Positions 1 through 7,280 of a stretch of 13,604 bases of DNA are shown in pieces (within the stretch, counting starts at the first letter, position 1; every line of letters starts with the position of its first letter). The DNA is from Anaerolineae bacterium. Its GTDB lineage: Bacteria > Chloroflexota > Anaerolineae > Aggregatilineales > UBA3940. Below the pieces are notes generated by a model. It had not been told where the DNA came from. It worked only from the letters and a program-made list of their open reading frames with translations, and did no database searches. The position numbers were made by a program, and so were the translations under genes. Location: positions 1 to 13,604 of the forward strand of contig JAFGNO010000102.1 of assembly GCA_016926985.1 (NCBI GenBank), given 5' to 3'.

Positions 1-441
1 GATATCTTCTGGCCTGCCAGAAGCTGGGCTGTCATCCAGCAGTACGGCAACGGCTTCCGAACGCAGGAACGAATGCCCCCGGTGCACAGCCCGAATAGCA
101 TCAAGCAGCTCATCATCTGCAACAGACTTAACGACATAACCTGACGCCCCGGCATCCAGCACTGTGCGCAGCCACTCGTCTTCACAGTGCATAGTCAGCG
201 CCAGGAATTGACACCGGCATTCCTTCTCCAGCTTAAAATGGCGAATAACATCGGTGCCCCACATGTCAGGCAGGGTAATATCCATGAGAATGACATCAGG
301 CTTGAAGGATTCGATTTGCTCTATCGCCGATTTGCCATCACCTGCCTCTGCAACAATGGTCATATCTGGCTCACGGTTAATCAGCAGGCGAAGCCCGCTG
401 CGTAAAACGGCATGGTCATCCACGATGATGATCCTAATCAT
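1..441 (-). CDS. NarL/FixJ-family response regulator, C-terminus cut by window edge
   Basis: Translated from the minus strand, the first 147 codons form a receiver domain that starts MIRIIIVDDH. The acidic pair is D8/D9, the phosphoacceptor is D54 in ILMDITLPD, a conserved Thr lies in LALTM, and the switch Lys is in GYVVKS. This layout is typical of NarL/FixJ receivers. The DNA-binding LuxR-type helix-turn-helix expected after the receiver lies beyond position 1 and cannot be seen. The ATG at 441-439 overlaps the TGA of the upstream kinase-like gene (ATGA), which implies translational coupling and one signalling unit. By family it would be phosphorylated by the upstream kinase and act as a transcription factor. 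The targets are not shown, but the flanking cytochrome and dms genes are the obvious candidates (inference). Confidence 0.9.
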   Translation of the reverse strand, partial: MIRIIIVDDHAVLRSGLRLLINREPDMTIVAEAGDGKSAIEQIESFKPDVILMDITLPDMWGTDVIRHFKLEKECRCQFLALTMHCEDEWLRTVLDAGASGYVVKSVADDELLDAIRAVHRGHSFLRSEAVAVLLDDSPASGRPEDI

Positions 442-1118
442 TGTATCTCCCGGGTTCTAAACGGAAGCCTCACCACCAGTCTCGTCGAATTCCCAGAGAG
501 ACTCTCAAGATGGGCTGTACCACCCAACGCTTCCGCGCGGTAAAAGATCCGCAAAAAATCCCAGCTGGATAGGAGTTCTTGAGCGTACCCCCCGCCGTCG
601 TCCGCTATGATCAGACAAAGCGTATCCTCTATCTGACGCAACACAATCTGTACGGATTCAGCGTGACTATACTGGTGCACATTCTGAAGCGCTTCCTGGA
701 CGATTCGAAACAGCGACAACTCAATTTGTGGCGTTGGCCGAACGGGTAGGATCTCGAAATCAATCTCCGTGTGTATTTGTGTCGTGCGTGCATACTCTCG
801 CGCAAAGACCTCTGCGGCTGGCCCTAAGCCCTGCTGATGCAAAGCGGGCGGTTGCAAATCGTGGACTAAACCCTCAATAGATTTCAAGGCAGCACTGGCC
901 AGCTTGCGAGATTCTGTTATCTGCGTCACACAATCTGCGTCTTCACAGAGGGTCTGAGCCAGACGCAAATGCAGCGTGAGCGCCGTTAGCGTTTGTCCCA
1001 GATCTTCCTGCAATACCGCAAGGATTGCGTGTTGCTCCTCGTCATGTGCGAATAGTGCATAGGCAAGCAGCGCTGACAATTCGCTGCTCCGGGTTGTTGG
1101 CTGGTTATCTGAAGTCAC
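438..1118 (-). CDS. Degenerate HisKA_3-type histidine kinase-like protein (phosphoacceptor His missing)
   Basis: A 226-residue soluble protein with the layout of a NarX/DegS-type kinase core but no sensor domain. The dimerisation helix carries VLQEDLGQ (residues 35-42), where the family has ELHDxLGQ, so the phosphorylated His is Gln37 and the following Asp is Glu. In the ATPase domain the N-box Asn is kept (EALQNVHQYSHA, N146), as is a G1-type box (DDGGGY, 173-178). The usual GLxGMRER glycine box is replaced by WDFLRIFYRAEALGG. The start is GTG at 1118: an in-frame TAA lies seven codons upstream and no other start is in frame. The gene lies 88 bp after the GAF kinase and overlaps the response regulator by 4 bp. 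It probably cannot autophosphorylate and may be a pseudokinase partner or modulator of the intact kinase (inference). Confidence 0.8.
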   Translation of the reverse strand: MTSDNQPTTRSSELSALLAYALFAHDEEQHAILAVLQEDLGQTLTALTLHLRLAQTLCEDADCVTQITESRKLASAALKSIEGLVHDLQPPALHQQGLGPAAEVFAREYARTTQIHTEIDFEILPVRPTPQIELSLFRIVQEALQNVHQYSHAESVQIVLRQIEDTLCLIIADDGGGYAQELLSSWDFLRIFYRAEALGGTAHLESLSGNSTRLVVRLPFRTREIQ

Positions 1119-1206
1119 GAGGTTTCGCTCTGTCCATTAGACGGATTATGTTTATACCATACAACAAATGGGGCCGGCCTTTGACAGTCAACATCCGTAT
1201 GTGACG

Positions 1207-2754
1207 TCAGGAAAAGTCTGATTTGCCGGGGAAACTGCCACTCTTGAGCGGCATGCGAACAACTACCGCTGTTCCATTCCCCGGTGAAGCCTGTACTTCA
1301 AGCTGTGCATGAATTAGGCGCGATCGCTCTCGCATCCCATTCAGGCCAAATGATCGCTGTTCGTCAATCTGGTCGGAGTCAAAGCCAAGACCATTGTCCT
1401 CCACCTTCAGCATCAACCCCTGATGTGTTTCTTCAATGGTTATCTTGACCTCAGTGGCCCGCGCATGCCGTTGAATATTGTTCAGACTCTCACCAATTAA
1501 TCGCCGCAAGTGATGCCGCACAACATCGGACACACACGGCGGATGGTTGGCGTTCCTGATCAACTCTGGCATGATACCCGTCTGCTCCTCAAAGAGCTGC
1601 ATTTCGGCTTCAATTGCATCAAACAGCGTCTCTTCACTGGAGCAGCCTGAATTCAAACTGCGCAGTGTTTCTCGCCCTTCAACCACGGCAGCCTTGCCAA
1701 GCTGGCGCGCTGCCTCCACACACTGCTGAGCACCGACCCAGTCCGCATCCCGGATGTGAGCCATTGCCACCTGCAGATTGATGTTCAGCGTGACAAGTGT
1801 TTGAAGCATCGTATCGTGCATTTCCATGGCAATACGCTGTCGTTCCTGGGCTGCTGTCAGGGGCGCAAGCCGCTCATACAACTGAGCGTTACGCAACGCT
1901 TGCCCGGCATAGCTGGCATAAATCTCGCGCACATCCAATTGGCGCTGGGTAAAGCGCTGGGGCTGTAAATAGACAGCGGCGAGTTTTCCGATAACAGCGC
2001 TGCCTGCCCTTAAGGGAGAACAAGTTACGGCGCGAATACCTGACACGCCCAGGCTCTGGCACACTTTCTCAAGCGGCAAGTCCGCCTGGTTTTCATCCAC
2101 AATGAGCGGTTCCAGTGACTTCGGGTCTGCAATCGCCACAGGCTCACCGGCATAGTCAATTTGGCCTGCGCTGGCCAAGGGCACCATCAAATCTCTTTCC
2201 CGCTTGAAAACAATGCAAAGATCCGCGCCAGTCACCTCACATGCCAGCTGCGCGGCCATGTTTACGACAGACACGGTATCGAGCGAGCCGTTGAGCAATG
2301 CCACGCAGTGATTCAGCATGGCCAGATCCGCCATCCGCTCGGCAAGCCTCGCTTCCCGGGCTTCAATCAGCCGGCTGTGCGCCAAGGCGTATCGCGAAAC
2401 GACCAGGTCGGTCCAATTGTCAAGCTGTTCCAAGGCATGAAAGCCAGATGGCACATCGTAGGAGATGAGAAGCTTCCGAAACGCAGAACGCATCATGATG
2501 AAAATACGGGCGACTTCCACAATTGATGGATTCTCGGTTGAGAGATAGATGCCAACAAACCGCTGCAAGTCGAAGCGCTGCGGATCTTCATTAACATCGA
2601 GATAGTGATAGAAGTCCCCCGTGGCTTGCAGCGCTAAAGGCTCAAGCTGCGCGCGGCGCGTATTTGTGTTCTCTTTGCATAACTGCTCCAGCCATAGATG
2701 AACGATCTGTTGCCGGGCAGGAAGCTGTAATTGGTATTCTCTGGACATCCGCAT
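1207..2754 (-). CDS. GAF-domain sensor histidine kinase, NarX/DegS (HisKA_3) type
   Basis: A cytoplasmic sensor kinase of 515 residues from the chosen start. Residues 1-140 are mostly helical and may be an RsbRD/RsbU-like N-terminal sensor (tentative). Residues 150-290 look like a GAF domain. The HisKA_3 helix has ERQRIAMEMHDTMLQ with phosphoacceptor His313. The ATPase domain keeps the N box (GESLNNIQRHA, N425/N426), the G1 box (DNGLGF, 453-458) and the G2 box (GLNGMRER, 470-477), so it should be active. No membrane segment is seen. The open frame extends to 2910, but the extra 52 residues look unlike a family N-terminus. ATG 2754 has GGGAG at 2766-2770, an 11-nt spacer. A short inverted repeat (CCTGA/TCAGG, 2769-2785) partly overlaps that ribosome site. 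Most likely it phosphorylates the downstream regulator; the signal is unknown. Confidence 0.85.
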   Translation of the reverse strand: MRMSREYQLQLPARQQIVHLWLEQLCKENTNTRRAQLEPLALQATGDFYHYLDVNEDPQRFDLQRFVGIYLSTENPSIVEVARIFIMMRSAFRKLLISYDVPSGFHALEQLDNWTDLVVSRYALAHSRLIEAREARLAERMADLAMLNHCVALLNGSLDTVSVVNMAAQLACEVTGADLCIVFKRERDLMVPLASAGQIDYAGEPVAIADPKSLEPLIVDENQADLPLEKVCQSLGVSGIRAVTCSPLRAGSAVIGKLAAVYLQPQRFTQRQLDVREIYASYAGQALRNAQLYERLAPLTAAQERQRIAMEMHDTMLQTLVTLNINLQVAMAHIRDADWVGAQQCVEAARQLGKAAVVEGRETLRSLNSGCSSEETLFDAIEAEMQLFEEQTGIMPELIRNANHPPCVSDVVRHHLRRLIGESLNNIQRHARATEVKITIEETHQGLMLKVEDNGLGFDSDQIDEQRSFGLNGMRERSRLIHAQLEVQASPGNGTAVVVRMPLKSGSFPGKSDFS

Positions 2755-3108
2755 CGCTGGGGAATCTCCCTGATATCTCGTCAGGTATCGTGCGCAGGCA
2801 CATACATCATCGCAGCTAATAGACCACAATCCACGCATTGATTGGCACAGAATAGCGTTGATTACGCGCGCCAGCGGTGCACTTTTTTGCGCCGCCCTGC
2901 AGGACATCATGCTGGAGACAGCGCCACGTTGAAGTCCGCAGCCGCATCCACAAATTTCGCTATCTGCTCTGTCGACTGAAAGGCTTATCCAATTATAGCG
3001 CGAACCGTTTCGCCCTCGGGCCTGAAGGATTCGCGCGCACCCTTGACGGCCCTCAATGTACGAGAAACTGCATTATCAGCAATACTCCGCCAGAACAGGT
3101 AATGTGTC
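2755..3108. other. 354-bp gap between cytochrome and kinase genes
   Basis: No gene is supported here. On the minus strand it separates the second cytochrome lipoprotein from the kinase genes, so it may hold a promoter for the signalling genes. I could not pick out a convincing -35/-10 pair or a terminator with a T tract. An imperfect hairpin (GCGG...CCGC, around 2874-2895) has no T tract. A short frame continues past the cytochrome stop to about 2985, but it carries no heme motif. Confidence 0.5.
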
Positions 3109-4017
3109 TCATTCCGATGCTGTTCCCACGTCTGCAGCCAGTTCCCAGGGATTGCCGTCATAATGGCAGCGGCTGCAGTCCACTTCTGCCGAAAGGTTGT
3201 GGGAAACCCACACGTGATTTGAAGGGATTGAACCAGCAATCAGCGTATTCCGCCAGGTTGCCCATTGTCCAGGATAGGGTTCTCCGGGGTCTTGAACCGG
3301 ACGCAGTTCCAGCCCACCAGCATCATGGCATGTCTGACAGAGCAAGTCGGTATGGTGTGCGGGCGCATCGGGTGCCAGATACTGCGCCCAGCACGCGTTG
3401 ACAAAATCAGTTTCAGTATCTTCCGCATGGTGGCAGTCCGAACAGTCGGCCGTGCCATCATGTGGGTCATGGCAGGTCGTGCAGGTTGCAGATGCATGTG
3501 CCGTGGAGTCAGCTAGTTCCCGCTGGCGTGTTGTACCTGCCGGGCTGTCACGGTGACACTGCTCGCAGAGCATCGTACTGTTTTCCTGAAACACGTGGGT
3601 ATCAGTCTCTGCATCCCACCAGGCAAGTGCTTCCTCTGCAACATTGTCTTCACCAACCGGATGACAATTATAGCAGCGGATGCCTTCCCACTGGTTTTCA
3701 GGAACCACTGGATTCCCCACTGCAACGCGCATATTCGCATCACTGGCAAACTTGCAGCTAACACAGTTAGGCGGATCGTCAATGACGGCCTGCGGGTCCC
3801 AGTTCGCAGGAGATTTGCAGACAGCGCAGTATGTGTTTGGGCCGGTCTCCAGGCTGTACGTATCTGCATGAACACCGGTTACAAGCGCCTGACGAATCGC
3901 GCTGTCATCACGCGGAGTCGGCGTGGGCGTAGGGGCCGGCGCAGTCGTGCAGCCGGCCAGCAGCACTGCCGTGGCACATATCAGCAACTGTTTTGTATGG
4001 AGCCAACTATAATCCAT
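3109..4017 (-). CDS. Multiheme cytochrome c lipoprotein (six CxxCH, two CxxCK)
   Basis: A 302-residue exported protein. The signal peptide ends in a lipobox, LLAGC (Cys23), followed by a Pro/Thr linker (PAPTPTPTP), so it should be lipid-anchored on the outer face of the membrane. Six CxxCH heme sites start at residues 115, 151, 179, 192, 227 and 281. Two CxxCK motifs, CAVCKSP (64) and CVSCK (85), sit ahead of them. The order and spacing match the cytochrome encoded at 6913-5948, so the two are paralogues, but this one stops after the last CxxCH and lacks the CX4CH tail. ATG 4017 is chosen because the lipoprotein signal begins there and AGGGGGG lies 9 nt upstream; the longer frame from 4083 adds only a non-signal leader. 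Role inferred: electron transfer outside the membrane. Partners are unknown. Confidence 0.88.
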   Translation of the reverse strand: MDYSWLHTKQLLICATAVLLAGCTTAPAPTPTPTPRDDSAIRQALVTGVHADTYSLETGPNTYCAVCKSPANWDPQAVIDDPPNCVSCKFASDANMRVAVGNPVVPENQWEGIRCYNCHPVGEDNVAEEALAWWDAETDTHVFQENSTMLCEQCHRDSPAGTTRQRELADSTAHASATCTTCHDPHDGTADCSDCHHAEDTETDFVNACWAQYLAPDAPAHHTDLLCQTCHDAGGLELRPVQDPGEPYPGQWATWRNTLIAGSIPSNHVWVSHNLSAEVDCSRCHYDGNPWELAADVGTASE

Positions 4018-4094
4018 GTTTATGCAGCCCCCCTGTTCAAACGGACTCAAACTGCAATAATACTGCTGCTGGCAGCGTGCCAAATGATAAAAAC

Positions 4095-5948
4095 TCAGTC
4101 TCTACGCGTTGCACGCCGACACAGCTGCATCACGATACCAGCAATAACAAGAGCCGGCATGCCTGCAAATGTGATCGCATACGCGCCCAGCATGAGAAGT
4201 CTTGCCGCAGCTGCCATACCCTGCCACAGTGCAGCCTGCACGCGTTCGGAGACGGACGGCTGGAGTTCCAGGCGGCCAACACTACCCCCAATTTCGCGCA
4301 GCAAGGCCCCTGCCCCCGGCGCCAAATCAACCGGACGACTGTTCGCACCAGTCAGGGTCAGTGTCTGACCTTCGGCAACCGTCATCGACTCTCTCTCCGC
4401 ATGCACAGCGGTGACAGATCCCTGGCGAACATACAGGCGGGGCAGCGCGCCTGGCAGCGCCTCCACCGCAAAACTTGCTCCCTGGCCTGAAAGCCGGTAA
4501 TCGCCGGCAAGGATCGTCGGTCCCGGAGCGTTAGCTGGGGTTTGACTCACCACCCACAGCACACCTTCATCCAGGCGGACTTCGTCACCGCTTGTGGTTG
4601 CGCGCGTTTCCGCCGGCAAATACAGTCGCGCGCCGCCCTGCTGCCGGACAGTTGTATCCGGATGAAGAACCAGCGCCAACAGACCAAGATCGCGCTCAGA
4701 TACCAACATCTGCTGGCTGTAGCAGCCGGCAGCAGTGATCGTGACCTCAACCGGCTCCGCTTCTGGCAGCGCCGCTAGTGCAAACACGCCGCTCAGAGGA
4801 TCAACCTGGGCCGGAAGCAGCCCTTCAACCAGGGCCTGCGCGAAAGGTACCGGCTCGCCCGCCAGCACCACCTGACCGCGCAGCGTATCCGGCCCACCGT
4901 TCACAAGGTGAATAGCGGTATCATGTGCCACACGCTCTCGAAGATCGACCTGCGCTGGCACGTGCATTCCCGCGCTGCTCTGCGCTAGCAGCACAAGCTC
5001 ACTAACCGGCAGATCCTCCAGGCTGAAAGAACCATCTTCAGCTGTTACAGCGCTGTAGCCAGAACCTGTGAGCAGATCAACAGCTAGGACAGACGCTGCC
5101 TCAACCCCCACCGCTGGCATGCCCGTGACGACCTGACCTTCGATCGTCCCACGCACTGGCCTGGCGGTCAGGGTCACCGATGGCAGCACAGTGCTCCCCG
5201 CCGGAAGCGTCAGCGTTTGCGGCTCGGTTTCATACAGCGTCGCATCTATGACAATCGGAGTTAGCATGATCTCATAGCTCAGATCAGCGTAAGTCAACCC
5301 TTCAATGCTCACATTCGCCAGGCCATCGACAACATCCGCAAAGAATGAACGCGGGCGCCACTCATACACGGTCGTGCCTGCAACAATCTGCACGGGCATA
5401 CTGGTTTCAGGCAGGCCCTCCACCTGCACCTCAAGCGTTCGGAACTCTCCGTGATCAAGCTTGATATCTCTGACCACGCTGCCCGTCAGATTATCAGGGG
5501 TACGTGCATGCACCAGTAGTTGAGTCACGTTTGTGGGCATAACGACTTCACCAAATTCGTGACACGTCAGGCACAGATCGAATTCATGAATCTCAATAGT
5601 TGGAACCGCGGTGTACGTGTTGATCGTCACCCAGGTATGAAAATAGCCATCTTCTGCGACAGGTATTTGTGTCTCCACAACCTCACCATCTGCATCGATA
5701 AGATTCAGCGTCAACTCAACAGTCGACAGATCCACTGGCACCTCATAACTCACAACTCTGCCGGAGACCGGCACGCTGGTCAGCACACCGGTGGGGGCAG
5801 TGTAGAAGATCTCGCCCTGGCCGGGTGATGCCAGATGGATCTCCAGCACATTCGCTGTTTCCTGGGCCGTGGCATACCCCCCAGCCAACAGCCCCAGCAG
5901 CAGACTTACACCAATGAGCAGGGCAAGTTTCGGTCGTCGCATGATCAT
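4095..5948 (-). CDS. Membrane-anchored extracytoplasmic protein with one heme site, carboxypeptidase-regulatory-like and FecR-like domains
   Basis: 617 residues. An N-terminal hydrophobic stretch (8-24) ending in ATAQ reads as a signal peptide. A single CLTCH heme site lies at 126-130, just after an Ile/Glu/His segment that could supply a second axial ligand. Residues about 267-325 and 354-430 contain GTIEGQVV and TLRGQVV strands with the DGSF/SGVFAL pattern of carboxypeptidase-regulatory-like beta folds. Residues 440-540 resemble a FecR domain (LPAETRATTSGDEVRLDEG, then LAGDYRL, then VRQGSVTAV). A hydrophobic segment (590-610) followed by RRATRRD anchors the C-terminus with a basic cytoplasmic tail. 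ATG 5948 shares its A with the upstream cytochrome's TGA (TGATG); ATG 5942 is an alternative. It lies between two multiheme lipoproteins, so it may be a docking scaffold or heme relay (inference). I recognise no named family for the whole protein. Confidence 0.75.
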   Translation of the reverse strand: MIMRRPKLALLIGVSLLLGLLAGGYATAQETANVLEIHLASPGQGEIFYTAPTGVLTSVPVSGRVVSYEVPVDLSTVELTLNLIDADGEVVETQIPVAEDGYFHTWVTINTYTAVPTIEIHEFDLCLTCHEFGEVVMPTNVTQLLVHARTPDNLTGSVVRDIKLDHGEFRTLEVQVEGLPETSMPVQIVAGTTVYEWRPRSFFADVVDGLANVSIEGLTYADLSYEIMLTPIVIDATLYETEPQTLTLPAGSTVLPSVTLTARPVRGTIEGQVVTGMPAVGVEAASVLAVDLLTGSGYSAVTAEDGSFSLEDLPVSELVLLAQSSAGMHVPAQVDLRERVAHDTAIHLVNGGPDTLRGQVVLAGEPVPFAQALVEGLLPAQVDPLSGVFALAALPEAEPVEVTITAAGCYSQQMLVSERDLGLLALVLHPDTTVRQQGGARLYLPAETRATTSGDEVRLDEGVLWVVSQTPANAPGPTILAGDYRLSGQGASFAVEALPGALPRLYVRQGSVTAVHAERESMTVAEGQTLTLTGANSRPVDLAPGAGALLREIGGSVGRLELQPSVSERVQAALWQGMAAAARLLMLGAYAITFAGMPALVIAGIVMQLCRRATRRD

Positions 5949-6913
5949 CACCGCATATCTGTAAAGTATGGGCACCAGGCCATTACCGCTCCCTGTGGAT
6001 GGCAGGCGGCATTATCACAGCCGACCTCCTGGGCCAGTGGCGGCCGCATTTCGTCCTTGGCATGGTGGCAGGTCCCGCATTCAACTTCTGTCTGCAGGTT
6101 ATGGGAGGGCCAGGCAGTCAGGGTATGGGCAAAACGAATGGTGATCACCTGTCCGTAGAAGTGTGAATCCGGATTCCGTTCCTGCCACAGGTTCAGTCCA
6201 CCCCGGTCATGGCAGGCTGAGCAGTGGACTTCCGGATGGTCAGCATGTACGTCGGCCCCGTCACCCTCCAGTGGATCATGGCAATCTTCACAGGTGATCT
6301 GGTCCCCGTGCGGATCATGGCATTCCAAACACTCCCAGCCAGCATGTGCCTGGTCGCCGGCCATCTCCTCCACAACCTCAAAACCGTGCTGGCCTTCATG
6401 GCAGTGAGCGCACAACTCATCCACGGATTCGACTTCTTCATACATGCCAAGAGACTGATTCCAGAATGCTGGCGCGGCTCGGTAGGAATTGCCGACAGGC
6501 TCGTGGCAGACCGGGCAGCCTACGTGCTGCCAATCCGATTGAGCCACCGGTTCACCGCCCTCCAAGATCGGGCGTTCCTCACCAGGAACGCGCTTACAGG
6601 AAGCACAGTCTAGCGCAGCCTCTGCAGCAGGATGGCCTGGATCCCAATTGAATGGGGATTTACATTTGGCGCACGTTGTATCAGCGCCCATCCCGTCATC
6701 ATACGTTTCAGCATGACCAGACTGAACCCAGAGTGCATAAGCGCGGGCAACATCTGCCAGGCTGGCGACATCGTCGCCTGAGCTAGGCGTTGCTGTTGCA
6801 GTGCCGCCCTGGGCGTATATGCTGGAAGATGTGTCGCTCGAGAGAATAAAAAGGGCACACCCGCTAAGGATGCTCAATCCAACCATCATCAGTATTCGCG
6901 CTAGAGATCGCAT
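5948..6913 (-). CDS. Multiheme cytochrome c lipoprotein (six CxxCH, one CX4CH, two CxxCK)
   Basis: A 321-residue exported protein, first gene of the minus-strand arm. The signal segment has a lipobox-like ILSGC (Cys19); an AQG site near residue 36 is an alternative cleavage point. Heme sites CxxCH begin at 133, 168, 195, 208, 231 and 279, and a CX4CH site (CDNAACH) at 299-305. Ahead of these are CAKCKSP (81) and CASCK (103), matching the paralogue at 4017-3109. The KSP after the first CxxCK recalls the active-site heme motif of NrfA nitrite reductase, but the chain is shorter than NrfA and has more hemes. ATG 6913 is chosen for the signal peptide and the GAGG 5 nt upstream; longer in-frame starts add a charged leader. 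Likely role: electron transfer outside the membrane, possibly with the divergent DmsABC complex (inference). Confidence 0.88.
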   Translation of the reverse strand: MRSLARILMMVGLSILSGCALFILSSDTSSSIYAQGGTATATPSSGDDVASLADVARAYALWVQSGHAETYDDGMGADTTCAKCKSPFNWDPGHPAAEAALDCASCKRVPGEERPILEGGEPVAQSDWQHVGCPVCHEPVGNSYRAAPAFWNQSLGMYEEVESVDELCAHCHEGQHGFEVVEEMAGDQAHAGWECLECHDPHGDQITCEDCHDPLEGDGADVHADHPEVHCSACHDRGGLNLWQERNPDSHFYGQVITIRFAHTLTAWPSHNLQTEVECGTCHHAKDEMRPPLAQEVGCDNAACHPQGAVMAWCPYFTDMR

Positions 6914-7016
6914 CCGATCCTCGCTCCGCTTTGCCCCTAACCATAGATTACGCATGAAAAACATCTGTGATATCCAGTTCGTCTTCAATTTACACGTCAC
7001 TCCACCAACCCGGCTG

Positions 7017-7036
7017 TGACATTTGTCATAAATGAC
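7017..7036. promoter_or_regulatory. Interlocking palindromes, candidate operator
   Basis: TGACA-TT-TGTCA (7017-7028) is a perfect inverted repeat with a 2-bp spacer. It overlaps a second perfect one, GTCAT-AA-ATGAC (7025-7036). Together they give three alternating TGAC/GTCA half-sites in 20 bp, about 100 bp upstream of the cytochrome start. The binding protein is unknown; the window's NarL-type regulator is one candidate, although the sequence is not the classic NarL heptamer. Confidence 0.35.
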
Positions 7037-7092
7037 GGCGTATCCTCTGAAGATCAGACTTTTCCTTACAAGAATCAGTCGATGGCTGACAG

Positions 7093-7118
7093 ACTATAAC
7101 ACTCCCGCGCGTTATAGT
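7093..7118. promoter_or_regulatory. Perfect inverted repeat ACTATAAC-N10-GTTATAGT, candidate operator
   Basis: Two 8-bp arms (7093-7100 and 7111-7118) are exact reverse complements across a 10-bp spacer. The centre-to-centre distance is 18 bp, fitting a dimeric DNA-binding protein. Each arm contains TATAAC, which could also be a -10 element for each direction, but no convincing -35 was found at the right distance. It lies between the divergent operons. Confidence 0.4.
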
Positions 7119-7280
7119 GAAAAATGCAACAAACTTAAACGGGATATTACCATCTCAGTGATGCAGTTTCTCATATCGTCTCCAGAGAAAGGAGAACGCC
7201 AGGAACGAATCCTGTGTTTCTCTTATTCGATTTCGATTCTAGGGATTGCCATCAGATCGAAGAGTTAGAAAGGTAGTTCA

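Larger units (their letters stand above)
6914..7280. promoter_or_regulatory. Divergent promoter region between cytochrome and dms arms
   Basis: 367 bp separate the two divergently transcribed operons, so promoters for both directions must lie here or nearby. Two inverted-repeat clusters (7017-7036 and 7093-7118) sit close together in the middle. The stretch is richer in A/T than the flanking genes. No textbook FNR box was found. A 78-codon open frame at 7032-7268 has no ribosome site and no family features, so it was not called. Confidence 0.6.

Noticed and set aside
1172..1179. GGCCGGCC palindrome between the kinase genes
   Set aside because: A single 8-bp GC palindrome is expected by chance and has no partner structure.
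2755..2910. 52-residue N-terminal extension of the GAF kinase
   Set aside because: The composition (many Cys, no predicted domain) is unlike the rest, and a ribosome site favours ATG 2754.
2985..3239. Minus-strand frame overlapping and continuing past the stop of the short cytochrome paralogue, considered as a frameshifted C-terminus
   Set aside because: The frame has no Cys pair or CxxCH past the stop, unlike the tail of the longer paralogue, and shows no clear codon-position bias. A natural stop is simpler, though a sequencing check would settle it.
7032..7268. 78-codon plus-strand open frame in the divergent spacer
   Set aside because: It has no ribosome site, overlaps both inverted-repeat clusters and shows no family or signal features; it is most likely noncoding regulatory DNA.
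6914..7280. FNR-type box expected for an anaerobic reductase operon
   Set aside because: No TTGAT-N4-ATCAA-like sequence was found in the spacer, so no FNR control is claimed.
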